A stretch of DNA of 64,000 bases from Ilyomonas sp965199845 (lineage in GTDB: Bacteria; Bacteroidota; Bacteroidia; Chitinophagales; Chitinophagaceae): the NCBI GenBank assembly GCA_965199845.1, contig CBDATZ010000054.1, positions 558,001-622,000 of the forward strand, written 5' to 3'. Positions 9,046 through 17,472 of the stretch are shown in pieces. Below the pieces are notes generated by a model. The model was not told the origin of the DNA. It made no database searches and saw only the letters and a list, made by a program, of their open reading frames with translations. The position numbers and the translations under genes are program-made. The first letter of the stretch is position 1. Each line of letters starts with the position of its first letter.

Positions 9046-9134
9046 TTTCAATTAAGCATCGTTGCATCGCAATGGAGCGAAGCGACTCATTAAGTCCTTT
9101 AAAATTATTATTACTGAATCACTCTTATACGTTC
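9046..9134 (+). repeat. degenerate copy of the CATCGTTGC intergenic repeat
   Basis: Contains AATTAAGCATCGTTGCATCG, and after about 50 bp of other sequence CACTCTTATACGTTC. The same two blocks lie next to each other, on the opposite strand, at 29059-29101. Related copies are at 32379, 40448 and 49936. Because the spacing differs and the copy is degenerate, confidence is moderate. Confidence 0.5.
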
Positions 9135-9196
9135 ATTCAATCACTCCTCTTTTTTGAACTCAAAAGTCAATAAAAAGTGGTCAACTCTTTAGCTGT

Positions 9197-9204
9197 TACC
9201 TTTG
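9197..9204 (+). promoter_or_regulatory. -7 box TACCTTTG of the transporter gene
   Basis: Fits the Bacteroidota sigma-ABfr -7 consensus TAnnTTTG and lies 6 bases before the ATG at 9211, so the message would be nearly leaderless. No good -33 TTTG is seen at 19 bp upstream. Confidence 0.5.
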
Positions 9205-9210
9205 CGTTTA

Positions 9211-10272
9211 ATGGCTGATCAGAAAGAAAAAAAATCGTATTGGGAAAGAGCGTTACAGTTACTATCCCGGTTTGGATTAGACACTTTTATTCTATTGCTG
9301 ATTGGAATGATTGTATTAGCTAAAATCTTTCCGCAAGGCGGTTCCGGAAAAGGTGATTGGTCGTTATCTTCATTAGCCGGTTATGGCGTTTCACTTATTT
9401 TCTTTTTCTATGGTTTAAAGCTCAATTTCGCTAAGCTAAAAACCGGTTTACGCAACTGGAAATTACATATCGTAGTACATCTAAGCACGTTTGTTTTGTT
9501 TCCGTTAGTTGTATTGAGCTGCAAACATTTTTTCGAAAATTCCGGTGCAGAAATCTTTTGGGTAGGAACGTTCTTTTTAGCCAGTTTGCCTTCTACAGTT
9601 TCTTCTTCTGTAGTCATGGTTTCAATTGCCGAAGGCAATATTCCGGCTGCCATTTTCAATGCGAGTATTTCGAGTATAATCGGCGTATTTATAACACCAC
9701 TTTGGATGAGCTTTGTAAATACCGGTGCAACCGGAAATGCAGATATGTCGGGCATTATAGTAAAATTAATTCTGCAGGTTTTGGTTCCGGTAATGCTTGG
9801 CTTTTTGCTAAATAAAAAATGGGGCTGGTTTGCAGAAAAATACAAAAAAGAACTCAAATATTTTGACCAGACAATTATTCTTTGTATTGTATATACGGCT
9901 TTCTGCGAATCGTTTGCCGGCAATATGTTCAGTCATATCAGTATAGGCGCATTAGTGCTTTTAGCCGCATCTATGTTGCTTCTTTTTTTTACGGCTTACG
10001 GGTTCATTACGCTTATCAGCAAGCTGCTTTCTTTTAACCGGGAAGACAAAATTACAGCTACATTTTGCGGTTCAAAAAAATCGTTGGTGCATGGTACAGT
10101 CATGTCGAAAGTATTGTTTGCCAACAGCACGGCAACAGGTATTTTGTTACTGCCTTTGATGCTTTATCATGCGCTGCAACTGATAGTGGTAAGTATGATT
10201 GCACAAAAACTTGCGAAAAATAAATACAGAGCTGTTACGGTAAGCGATCCCGGCGGCGCAGTAACTGTATAA
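9211..10272 (+). CDS. bile acid:sodium symporter family (YfeH-like) transporter
   Basis: 353 residues from the ATG at 9211 (the TTG at 9202 falls in the -7 box). About nine to ten hydrophobic segments, e.g. LDTFILLLIGMIVLAK, LAGYGVSLIFFFYGL and IVVHLSTFVLFPLVVLSC. The pattern SLPSTVSSSVVMVSIAEGN is the conserved crossover helix region of the SBF-like (PF13593) branch, and KSLVHGTVMSKVLF lies near the end. Members are sodium-coupled organic-anion carriers; the substrate of the YfeH branch is unsettled. It is followed 33 bp downstream by obg. Confidence 0.88.
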   Translation: MADQKEKKSYWERALQLLSRFGLDTFILLLIGMIVLAKIFPQGGSGKGDWSLSSLAGYGVSLIFFFYGLKLNFAKLKTGLRNWKLHIVVHLSTFVLFPLVVLSCKHFFENSGAEIFWVGTFFLASLPSTVSSSVVMVSIAEGNIPAAIFNASISSIIGVFITPLWMSFVNTGATGNADMSGIIVKLILQVLVPVMLGFLLNKKWGWFAEKYKKELKYFDQTIILCIVYTAFCESFAGNMFSHISIGALVLLAASMLLLFFTAYGFITLISKLLSFNREDKITATFCGSKKSLVHGTVMSKVLFANSTATGILLLPLMLYHALQLIVVSMIAQKLAKNKYRAVTVSDPGGAVTV

Positions 10273-10305
10273 AGAACCCGATAATCAAACGATATTTGCA
10301 ACGAA

Positions 10306-11310
10306 ATGGAAAGAAGCAATTTTATAGATTATATACGCGTGTTTTGCAAAAGCGGTCATGGCGGCGCAGGCAGCCGGCATTTTATGCGCAATAAATTAAC
10401 AGCCAAAGGCGGTCCTGATGGCGGCGATGGCGGTCGTGGCGGGCATATTATTTTGCGTGGCAACAGGCAATTGTGGACGTTGCTACATTTACGTTATTAT
10501 AAGAATGTATTAGCCGAAGATGGCGAAGGCGGAAGTAAAAATAACAGCACCGGCCACGATGGAAAAGATATTGTTATCGAAGTTCCGTTAGGCACCGTAG
10601 CCAAAGATGAAGAAACCGATAAAACAGAAGCCGAAATATTAGAAGACGGGCAGGAATTTATCTGGTTACAAGGTGGCCGTGGCGGCTTGGGAAACAGCAA
10701 TTTTGCAACGCCAACCAACCAGGCGCCCGATCATGCGCAGCCGGGCGAAGAAGGCACGGAAGGCTGGAAGATATTAGAGCTGAAAGTATTGGCAGACGTG
10801 GGTTTGGTGGGTTTTCCAAATGCAGGCAAATCTACTTTGTTATCGGTTGTAAGTGCTGCCAAACCAAAGATTGCCAACTATGCATTTACCACATTAACGC
10901 CGCAATTGGGTATTGTAGAATATCGCGATGGTAAAAGCTTTGCTATGGCAGATTTGCCGGGTATTATTGAAGGCGCCGCAGAAGGCAAAGGCCTGGGACA
11001 TCGTTTTTTACGTCATATTGAACGTAATTCCGCCTTGTTGTTTTTAATACCGGCCGATAGTGATAATCATAAAAAAGAATTTGATATTCTGGTAAATGAA
11101 CTGGAGCAATACAATTCCGAATTATTACAGAAAGATTTTGTGATTGCCATCAGCAAAAGCGATATGCTGGATGATGAACTGAAAGCCGCTATCGAACGTG
11201 AATTGCCGCCTAACATTCCGCATCTTTTTATTTCTTCTGTTACCAACCAGGGAATCATACAATTGAAAGATTTATTGTGGCAGATTTTGAATAAGCCGGT
11301 GGAAAAGTGA
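10306..11310 (+). CDS. obg: GTPase Obg
   Basis: 334 residues. The glycine-rich Obg fold occupies residues 1-160 (GGPDGGDGGRGGHIIL). The GTPase domain has G1 GFPNAGKS at 169-176, a TTLTP switch, and G3 DLPG at 216-219. G4 reads SKSD (283-286) instead of the NKxD of most GTPases, and there is no C-terminal OCT extension; both fit the short form of the protein in this phylum. Obg associates with the 50S subunit and links GTP status to ribosome assembly and growth. Confidence 0.96.
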   Translation: MERSNFIDYIRVFCKSGHGGAGSRHFMRNKLTAKGGPDGGDGGRGGHIILRGNRQLWTLLHLRYYKNVLAEDGEGGSKNNSTGHDGKDIVIEVPLGTVAKDEETDKTEAEILEDGQEFIWLQGGRGGLGNSNFATPTNQAPDHAQPGEEGTEGWKILELKVLADVGLVGFPNAGKSTLLSVVSAAKPKIANYAFTTLTPQLGIVEYRDGKSFAMADLPGIIEGAAEGKGLGHRFLRHIERNSALLFLIPADSDNHKKEFDILVNELEQYNSELLQKDFVIAISKSDMLDDELKAAIERELPPNIPHLFISSVTNQGIIQLKDLLWQILNKPVEK

Positions 11311-11368
11311 AGGTGTATTTAAATCATTCAAACCTAATATCATTGAAACAGAGATAAAAGAAATTCAT

Positions 11369-11695
11369 TTGGAAGAAGTACAAAAATTTCTGAAAGAAAA
11401 TCAGCATTGCCTAAAATCAACACAAAAGAAAGTCTCCTTACCTGTTTTAAACAGAATATATAACAAGCTTCAAAAAGGAAGGTTTGGTATTATTCAAGTT
11501 GAAAATGATATTATAATTGATAGACATCACAGGTATATTTGTTACGGCTTGCTAAATATAGAAATTAATAAAGTCAACCTGAATCAAAACAACTCAATAG
11601 AAATAATTGATTGGAAAAACGTTGAAATAGAACTTATAAATTGGGATCATCCATTTAGAAAATATAACCAAAATGATTTTAAACTTAAAGAATAA
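11369..11695 (+). CDS. HHRY-motif ORF resembling a polymorphic-toxin tip; start uncertain
   Basis: The ORF as given begins at a TTG. The frame stays open upstream through the obg stop but offers no ATG or GTG, and the upstream part still reads like protein (KPNIIETEIKEIHLEEVQKF). The body has SLPVLNRIYNKLQKG, then VENDIIIDRHHRYICYGLL, a ParB/Srx-like pattern in which the usual DGHHRY has become DRHHRY. This arrangement resembles C-terminal toxin modules of large Bacteroidota secreted proteins, here without the parent protein. The DNA is clearly more AT-rich than obg. It may be an orphan cassette or a dead fragment. Confidence 0.5.
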   Translation: MEEVQKFLKENQHCLKSTQKKVSLPVLNRIYNKLQKGRFGIIQVENDIIIDRHHRYICYGLLNIEINKVNLNQNNSIEIIDWKNVEIELINWDHPFRKYNQNDFKLKE

Positions 11696-11735
11696 AGCCG
11701 GTTAAACGGACATATTTTAAAGCTAAAAATTAATT

Positions 11736-11743
11736 TACTTTTG
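11736..11743 (+). promoter_or_regulatory. -7 box TACTTTTG before the HAD gene
   Basis: Matches TAnnTTTG and ends 4 bases before the ATG at 11748, predicting a transcript with almost no leader. It indicates that the HAD gene is transcribed separately from the ORF at 11369. Confidence 0.5.
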
Positions 11744-11747
11744 TAAT

Positions 11748-12233
11748 ATGTTTATTCTTTTAGACATAGATGGTGTAATGGTTCCTGCTACATCATGGAA
11801 ACCGTTAGATATACTTAATGATGGTTTTTACGGCTTTAGTTCTACAGCTACTAAAAATCTTCAGAAAATTATTTCTGAAACAGGCGCATCTATCATTTTA
11901 ACGACATCTCATAAGTCTAATTATCATATTAACGACTGGAAAAATATTTTTAAGAGCAGAGGAATTGAGACTTCAATTAATAAACTGGACGATAATATTA
12001 ATTATGCACCGAGGAAAGATGAAATTTTGAATTGGCTTACAAATCACAATATCCAAAAAGACTTCGTAATAATTGATGATGACAAATCATTACATAATTT
12101 ACCCGCTTCTATCCAAGAAAAGTTAGTTCTTACGAGTTCATATATAGGTCTTACTGACGATAATGCAACAGCGGCAATAGCAATTCTGAAAAGCTCAAAA
12201 TTATCTTCTGTATTTGAAATAACAGATACTTAA
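11748..12233 (+). CDS. small HAD-fold protein (HAD_SAK-like)
   Basis: 161 residues. Motif I is FILLDIDGVMVPA with the nucleophile Asp and the general acid two residues on. Motif II is the Thr/Ser in SIILTTSHKSN, and the acidic motif IV is DFVIIDDDKSL. This matches the HAD domains related to the Swiss-army-knife RNA-repair group (PF18143) more than metabolic phosphatases. It is AT-rich and sits next to the toxin-tip-like ORF with its own promoter. A role as immunity or RNA-end repair partner is speculation; phosphoesterase activity is the safe inference. Confidence 0.75.
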   Translation: MFILLDIDGVMVPATSWKPLDILNDGFYGFSSTATKNLQKIISETGASIILTTSHKSNYHINDWKNIFKSRGIETSINKLDDNINYAPRKDEILNWLTNHNIQKDFVIIDDDKSLHNLPASIQEKLVLTSSYIGLTDDNATAAIAILKSSKLSSVFEITDT

Positions 12234-12291
12234 ATTGAAAGTAAACGATGAGATAAAACAGCTTTCCGATTATAGAGTTTCAATTTTGATC

Positions 12292-13389
12292 TTACGTCCA
12301 ATACAAAATCTTCGCCTGCGGAAAACGCCTTTGTATTTCATACTCAAAAAAGCTGCGGAGTTCCTTCATCACATCTTTTGTGTACACATATTTTACGCCA
12401 CCAAACTTATTGCGTTTCATAGCCCGGTTTTCTTCGCTCATGTCTAAGCTGGTGTTGGGATACCAACCCGACAATACATCCTTGGAACCGGGCGTAAAAC
12501 GATGACTAATTAATTCAAAAGTCAAATCAGGAGTAAAGTCAAGTTGCTGCTGCATTTTGTCTAATAAATCTGTATAAGCTTCCTGCCAGTCAGGTATCGG
12601 CATAATCGGGGCAACAACAGCACCAACAGGATAGCCACCGCCACCTTGCTCAACAGGCAAAGCAGCTTGCCGCATGGCAGCCAATCGTTGTTCAACAGAT
12701 GCCGTTCCGCCTTCCAAACGTTTTGAAATCATTTCGGCATTTAAACTAAAACGCCAGCGTGTGTGGTCATTATGCGGCAACTGAAGCAACGGTTCTGTAT
12801 TGGCAAACTTGGTAACAAAACGAAGTCTGCCATTTTTCTGCCCGCCAAAGAAACGGATGCACTCTGCCAAACTTCCGGTTAGATGCTCGATGCTTAACGG
12901 ATCGGTATAACAACTGGCTTCAAAGGAAGTGGCTTTGTTAGGATCGATATAGTTCCTTGTATTTTCTAAAATGGCAGGCAGATTGGCAAATACGCGAACG
13001 ACCGGCGGACCAGATAAACTGCCTGCCAGATAACAGTATTGACAATGCGCCGGGCAACCTTCTGCCAAGTGAAACTGCCAGTCGGCTGATGGCGGAATGG
13101 GCCGTAATTTAAAAGCGCCGGGTGCAGCTTTCACCACAGCCATCGTGCTTTTGGATAAGCGGTATGTTTCCTTTTCATCTTCACCACGAAGATTGGTAAG
13201 ACGATTGGTTTTTAAAATTTCTATAGGTAAATCAAGTGCAGAAACGCGTGCAAAAATCTGTTGTCCAAATGGCTCATCAAGAGCATCCGGTGTAAAAAGA
13301 ACCCGCTTTGGCATCCATAATTTTTGCGACTTTATAGTATTGGAAAATGATGATGAAATATCAGGTAAAACCGGTTCATTGATTAGCAT
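12292..13389 (-). CDS. spore photoproduct lyase-family radical SAM protein
   Basis: About 365 residues from the ATG at 13389; a TTG at 13419 would add ten residues, and a later Met (MPKRVLFTPDALDE) is also possible. The radical-SAM cluster motif CPAHCQYCYLAG is preceded by FHLAEG and followed by TSFEASCYTDPLSIEHLTGSL, both characteristic of the SPL family. In Firmicutes SPL repairs the spore thymine dimer. In a non-sporulating Bacteroidota the substrate may be another UV lesion or something unrelated. It is a single gene between the AT-rich islet and DUF3822. Confidence 0.88.
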   Translation of the reverse strand: MLINEPVLPDISSSFSNTIKSQKLWMPKRVLFTPDALDEPFGQQIFARVSALDLPIEILKTNRLTNLRGEDEKETYRLSKSTMAVVKAAPGAFKLRPIPPSADWQFHLAEGCPAHCQYCYLAGSLSGPPVVRVFANLPAILENTRNYIDPNKATSFEASCYTDPLSIEHLTGSLAECIRFFGGQKNGRLRFVTKFANTEPLLQLPHNDHTRWRFSLNAEMISKRLEGGTASVEQRLAAMRQAALPVEQGGGGYPVGAVVAPIMPIPDWQEAYTDLLDKMQQQLDFTPDLTFELISHRFTPGSKDVLSGWYPNTSLDMSEENRAMKRNKFGGVKYVYTKDVMKELRSFFEYEIQRRFPQAKILYWT

Positions 13390-13761
13390 GACTGATATTG
13401 GCAAATGCTGTTCCGGCAAGGCTTTTTTGCCATTTGAGCATGTTAAAATGATGCTTAATTATTTCATAGATTTTATATTGTTTGGAAGATGAAAATGAGC
13501 TATAAATCTTTCTGTTTTTAGTCATAAAATTTTAATTTACAACATCCTTTTCAGTTCTAATCAGTGCTGCGAACCTGGAGTTGGATTGCCCGCCAGCTTT
13601 TGCAGTGTGAATGATACCATTTATGAATGAAGTTTACTTCTGACCTGTTGCTATTGTCTTACGTCGTAATGTTCATAAGCTAAAAAAACAACTTAGATAA
13701 TATGAGGTTGGCAGCCAATTTCATTTTCCCTTTACTTTGCTGTTTAACGACAGCAATTGTT

Positions 13762-14556
13762 ATGGTTCAAAAATTATTCAGCATTTATACAGAGCCGGAA
13801 GAAAGTCACCATTTACATGTGGAAGTAGGTAATAACCATATTGCCTGCTGGTGCGATGATAAAACAAAAGGCTTTACGGCATTTGAATATTTTACGTTTA
13901 CCTACGATAATACAGAAGGCGGTTTTATAGATGTGTTCAGAGAATTGAAACGTCGTTCCATATTGCTGAGCAATACATTTGCTTCGGAAGAAATTATGTG
14001 GGAAAACGGCAATTTTATGTGCGTGCCCGATAGTTTGTTTACAGAAGAATCAGCCGTTAATTATTTGAATTTAGTAAACAGCCAGAGCTTTCAATCACCA
14101 CCTATGTATAACCGTTTGGGAGATGTGGTGCTTACTTATACAGCTGATATAATTCTGTATAAAATTGTAAAAGAAGCCTTGCCAAAAGCCTCGCATATAC
14201 ACAAGTTTAAGCAATTATTGCAGCAACATAAAATGGTTGATAACAGTTTGCAGATACAGTTTTATCAGTCATACTTTTTAGTAACGGCAGTAAAAAACGG
14301 CGCGTTGCAATTAGCTACGGTTTATCATTTTAAAACACCGCAGGAAGCTGTCTATCATATCTTAAATACACTGGATAAATTAGAGATGCCAAAACAAGAA
14401 ACGGTAACATCGGTATCGGGTTTTATTGACGAAACTTCACCGTTGTACAAAGAGTTGTATTTGTATGTTAACAACCTGCAGTTTGCGCAAACCGGCCGGA
14501 TAAAAGACGAATATCCCGCGCATTATTTTACTACTTATAATATGCCTGTAGCATGA
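13762..14556 (+). CDS. DUF3822 family protein
   Basis: About 264 residues from the ATG at 13762. The longer frame from 13702 adds 20 residues, but it would have to cross a promoter-like TTACTTTGC at about 13733, so the later start is preferred. It has the DUF3822 layout of an actin-like ATPase half (NNHIACWCDDKTKGFTAFEYFTF; YQSYFLVTAVKNGALQLATVYHF). Its function is unknown, but in this phylum it almost always precedes rsmD, as here, where the stop overlaps the rsmD start by 4 bases. Confidence 0.88.
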   Translation: MVQKLFSIYTEPEESHHLHVEVGNNHIACWCDDKTKGFTAFEYFTFTYDNTEGGFIDVFRELKRRSILLSNTFASEEIMWENGNFMCVPDSLFTEESAVNYLNLVNSQSFQSPPMYNRLGDVVLTYTADIILYKIVKEALPKASHIHKFKQLLQQHKMVDNSLQIQFYQSYFLVTAVKNGALQLATVYHFKTPQEAVYHILNTLDKLEMPKQETVTSVSGFIDETSPLYKELYLYVNNLQFAQTGRIKDEYPAHYFTTYNMPVA

Positions 14557-15086
14557 GAATTATTTCCGGCGAACTGGGCGGACGGCGCATCAATCCGCCG
14601 GCGCAAATGCTGAATACACGCCCGACAACCGATATGGCAAAAGAAGGTTTGTTTAACATCCTGCAAAACCGGATGAGTTTTGATGGCATTACAACACTTG
14701 ATTTGTTTGGCGGTACAGGCGGCATTAGCTATGAACTGGCATCGCGCGGCGCGGCATCGCTGACTATTATTGAAAAGGATGCGCAGATGTACAACTTCAT
14801 TAAAAAGAACATTACTACATTAAAAATAGAGAATGCCAATGTATTGATGATGGATGTGTTTCAATACCTCAGCAATTGTACGCAGACGTTTGATTTCATC
14901 TTTGCAGGTCCGCCGTATGCATTAACGGCGATTGACGAAATTCCGAAACTGATTGTATCCAAAAAACTGGTTGCGCCAGGCGGTTTTTTTGTATTGGAAC
15001 ACACGCCACGAAATAACTATGATTCGTATGATGGATTTTTGTTTCAACGGAATTATGGAACTACGGTGTTTTCTTTCTTCAGTTAA
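14553..15086 (+). CDS. rsmD: 16S rRNA (guanine966-N2)-methyltransferase RsmD
   Basis: 177 residues. The start MRIISGELGGRRI and TRPTTDMAKEGLFNIL are RsmD hallmarks; the SAM-binding motif I is LDLFGGTGGISYELASRG. The catalytic motif, usually DPPY or DPPF, reads GPPY here (IFAGPPYAL), so the acid expected to contact the target amine is replaced by Gly. It overlaps DUF3822 by 4 bases and begins a run of same-strand genes through lpxK. Methylates N2 of G966 in the small-subunit rRNA. Confidence 0.93.
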   Translation: MRIISGELGGRRINPPAQMLNTRPTTDMAKEGLFNILQNRMSFDGITTLDLFGGTGGISYELASRGAASLTIIEKDAQMYNFIKKNITTLKIENANVLMMDVFQYLSNCTQTFDFIFAGPPYALTAIDEIPKLIVSKKLVAPGGFFVLEHTPRNNYDSYDGFLFQRNYGTTVFSFFS

Positions 15087-15142
15087 AAAGTAAAAATGAT
15101 GATTTTATATTTTCCCATTTTACCTTTTCGTTCGGCAATATT

Positions 15143-15784
15143 ATGAAGCCAATTTTTATAACCGGTATTGGAACGGGTATTGGCAAAACGGTTGTCTCAG
15201 CCATTGTTACAGAAGCGTTACAGGCAGATTACTGGAAGCCGGTTCAGGCTGGTTTTGATGAAGGAACAGATGCGCAGACGGTGAGAGATTTATTATCAAA
15301 TCATAAAACAATCATTCATAAAGAAGTATATAAACTAAAGCTGCCGGCATCGCCACATATTGCAGCAAAAGAAGAAGATGTAAGAATTGATTTAGAAACT
15401 ATATATCAATCTTATATTCAATTCGCAACGCACGATTCGCAATTGACAATTATAGAAGGTGCAGGCGGTTTATTGGTTCCGTTGAACGAGAAAGAATTTG
15501 TATTGGATTTGATAAAAACATTAGACGCCAGGGTGATATTGGTAAGCCGCAATTATTTGGGAAGCATCAATCATTCGTTATTAACGGCATGTGTTTGCAA
15601 AGCCACTAATATTGATGTGATTGGCTGGATATTTAACGATCAATACATGCATTATGAAGAAGAGATTGTTGGCTGGAGCGGTTATCCGAAAATAGCTTCG
15701 TTACCCTCCACAGATTTGGTTACAAAACAGTTTGTACAGGAACAAGCCAAGCAGCTAAAAGAATCTTTACGAAAGCGTTTATAA
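15143..15784 (+). CDS. bioD: dethiobiotin synthetase
   Basis: 213 residues with the P-loop IFITGIGTGIGKT at the N-terminus, WKPVQAGFDEGTDA for diaminopelargonate binding, and IIEGAGGLLVPL (the Mg-binding EGAGG motif). It makes dethiobiotin from 7,8-diaminopelargonate, CO2 and ATP. No other bio gene is nearby, although birA lies about 9.5 kb to the left. It is followed 8 bp later by the 5-FTHF cyclo-ligase gene. Confidence 0.93.
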   Translation: MKPIFITGIGTGIGKTVVSAIVTEALQADYWKPVQAGFDEGTDAQTVRDLLSNHKTIIHKEVYKLKLPASPHIAAKEEDVRIDLETIYQSYIQFATHDSQLTIIEGAGGLLVPLNEKEFVLDLIKTLDARVILVSRNYLGSINHSLLTACVCKATNIDVIGWIFNDQYMHYEEEIVGWSGYPKIASLPSTDLVTKQFVQEQAKQLKESLRKRL

Positions 15785-15792
15785 ACAGATTT

Positions 15793-16362
15793 ATGACAAA
15801 GAAAGAAGCCAGGGTAAAATACAGGTCGAAACGTTTGGCGTTGCCGGAAAAAGATAAGCTGAAGCTGGATGATTTGCTCCTGATTCAGTTTCAGAAATTA
15901 TCGTTTGATAATGTACAAACCTTGCTTTCTTATATGCCGATGCCACACACGGCAGAACCGGAAACACAATACGTTACACGCTATCTCGAACATCTGATTC
16001 CCGGCTTGCAAACTGCGTATCCAAGAACCGATTTTACAACGACTTCACTGTATGCAATCGCCACTTACGAAGACACAGAATTTGCCATGAACGAGTTTCA
16101 GATTACAGAACCCGTTGGCGATAAAACAATAGAACCGCAAGAGATTGATTTGGTATTTATTCCGATGCTCATTTGCGATAAACAAGGTTATCGTGTGGGT
16201 TATGGAAAAGGTTTTTACGACCGCTACTTATCGCTGTGCCGTGAAGATATTATCAAGATAGGATTTAGCTATTTTGAACCAATAGAAAGCATTGATGATT
16301 GTAATGAATATGATGTGCCGTTAGATTATTGCATTACGCCAGATTCTATCTATGAATTTTAA
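15793..16362 (+). CDS. 5-formyltetrahydrofolate cyclo-ligase
   Basis: 189 residues. The N-terminal KKEARVKYRSKRLAL and the signature GYRVGYGKGFYDRYL are diagnostic of the 5-FTHF cyclo-ligase/YgfA family, with LVFIPMLICDK before the latter. It converts 5-formyl-THF to 5,10-methenyl-THF with ATP. Its end overlaps the lpxK start by 11 bases, suggesting coupled translation. Confidence 0.93.
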   Translation: MTKKEARVKYRSKRLALPEKDKLKLDDLLLIQFQKLSFDNVQTLLSYMPMPHTAEPETQYVTRYLEHLIPGLQTAYPRTDFTTTSLYAIATYEDTEFAMNEFQITEPVGDKTIEPQEIDLVFIPMLICDKQGYRVGYGKGFYDRYLSLCREDIIKIGFSYFEPIESIDDCNEYDVPLDYCITPDSIYEF

Positions 16363-17422
16363 TACCATTTTCATACGTTCTTTCCGCATTTTATTGTTGC
16401 CATTTGCTCTGTTGTATGGTTTCATAATTACTGTTCGCAACTGGCTGTTCGATAAAAAAATTATCAAGTCAGTTACCTTTAATTTTCCCCTGATTTGTGT
16501 GGGCAATTTAGTCATTGGCGGAACCGGCAAAAGCCCGATGGTTGAATACTTAATTGCGTTATTAAAAGATGATTATAACGTAGCTACATTAAGTCGCGGT
16601 TACAAACGAAAAACAAAAGGATATGCGTTGGCAAACGCGGCTACAACAGCATTAGAAATCGGAGATGAACCGATGCAGTTTCATTCCAAATTTCCTGATG
16701 TTTCTATAGCAGTTGGCGAAGAAAGAATCGTAGCTATACCGCAATTGTTACAAGACAAACCCGAAACAGAGGTTATTATTCTGGATGATGCGTTTCAGCA
16801 TCGTTATATAAAGGCAGGTTTAAATATTTTATTAACCGAATGCAGCAATTTATTTTATAACGATTGGTTTCTTCCAAGCGGTGATTTAAGAGACCAGAGA
16901 AAATCATACAAACGTGCGCAGATCATTGTTGTAACCAAGTGTCCGCCGCAAATGAGTTTGGAAGAAAAAAATAAGATTCAGGAGAAGATAACGCTTACCA
17001 AACAGCAACATCTTTTTTTTACTTCCATACAATATGGAAAGCCATATCATATTCTTACCAATGCGCCGGCAGATATTACGCAGCAAACAAGTGTATTGCT
17101 GATTTGCGGAATTGCAAATCCAAAACCATTGAAGAAATATATGGCCGATAATACGGCTCATTACGATGAGCAATTATACAACGATCATCATATTTTTACG
17201 ATAGATGATTTGAAAGAAATCCGTAAAAAATTTGAGCAGTTACAGGGTGAAAATAAATTCATCATTACCACAGAAAAAGATGCGGTACGACTTCATAAAT
17301 TTGAAGAGCAATTACATGATTTGCCGCTGTATGCGTTACCGGTAAAACCTCATTTTTTGTTTGAAGAAAAAGAGAAATTCAATGTTTTGATAAGAGATTT
17401 TATTAACAATTATCAAAAATAA
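16352..17422 (+). CDS. lpxK: tetraacyldisaccharide 4'-kinase
   Basis: 356 residues. An N-terminal membrane segment (about 10-28, ILLLPFALLYGFIITV) is followed by the kinase P-loop GNLVIGGTGKSPMV, then LSRGYKRKTKGYAL, GDEPMQ and ILDDAFQHRYI, the latter holding the LpxK catalytic Asp region. It phosphorylates the lipid A disaccharide at the inner face of the inner membrane. It is the last gene of the DUF3822-rsmD-bioD-cyclo-ligase-lpxK run, ending just before a bidirectional terminator. Confidence 0.95.
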   Translation: MNFNTIFIRSFRILLLPFALLYGFIITVRNWLFDKKIIKSVTFNFPLICVGNLVIGGTGKSPMVEYLIALLKDDYNVATLSRGYKRKTKGYALANAATTALEIGDEPMQFHSKFPDVSIAVGEERIVAIPQLLQDKPETEVIILDDAFQHRYIKAGLNILLTECSNLFYNDWFLPSGDLRDQRKSYKRAQIIVVTKCPPQMSLEEKNKIQEKITLTKQQHLFFTSIQYGKPYHILTNAPADITQQTSVLLICGIANPKPLKKYMADNTAHYDEQLYNDHHIFTIDDLKEIRKKFEQLQGENKFIITTEKDAVRLHKFEEQLHDLPLYALPVKPHFLFEEKEKFNVLIRDFINNYQK

Positions 17423-17423
17423 A

Positions 17424-17453
17424 AAAGCACAGAATTATAAAACTCTGTGCTTT
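17424..17453. terminator. bidirectional terminator between lpxK and nagB
   Basis: Perfect 10-bp stem AAAGCACAGA / TCTGTGCTTT with a 10-base loop. A and T runs on both sides let it serve both convergent genes. Confidence 0.8.
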
Positions 17454-17472
17454 AAATAATATGACTCTATGA

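Noticed and set aside
12235..12447. 70-residue ORF just after the HAD gene
   Set aside because: Most of it lies opposite the end of the SPL-type gene and it has no family features.
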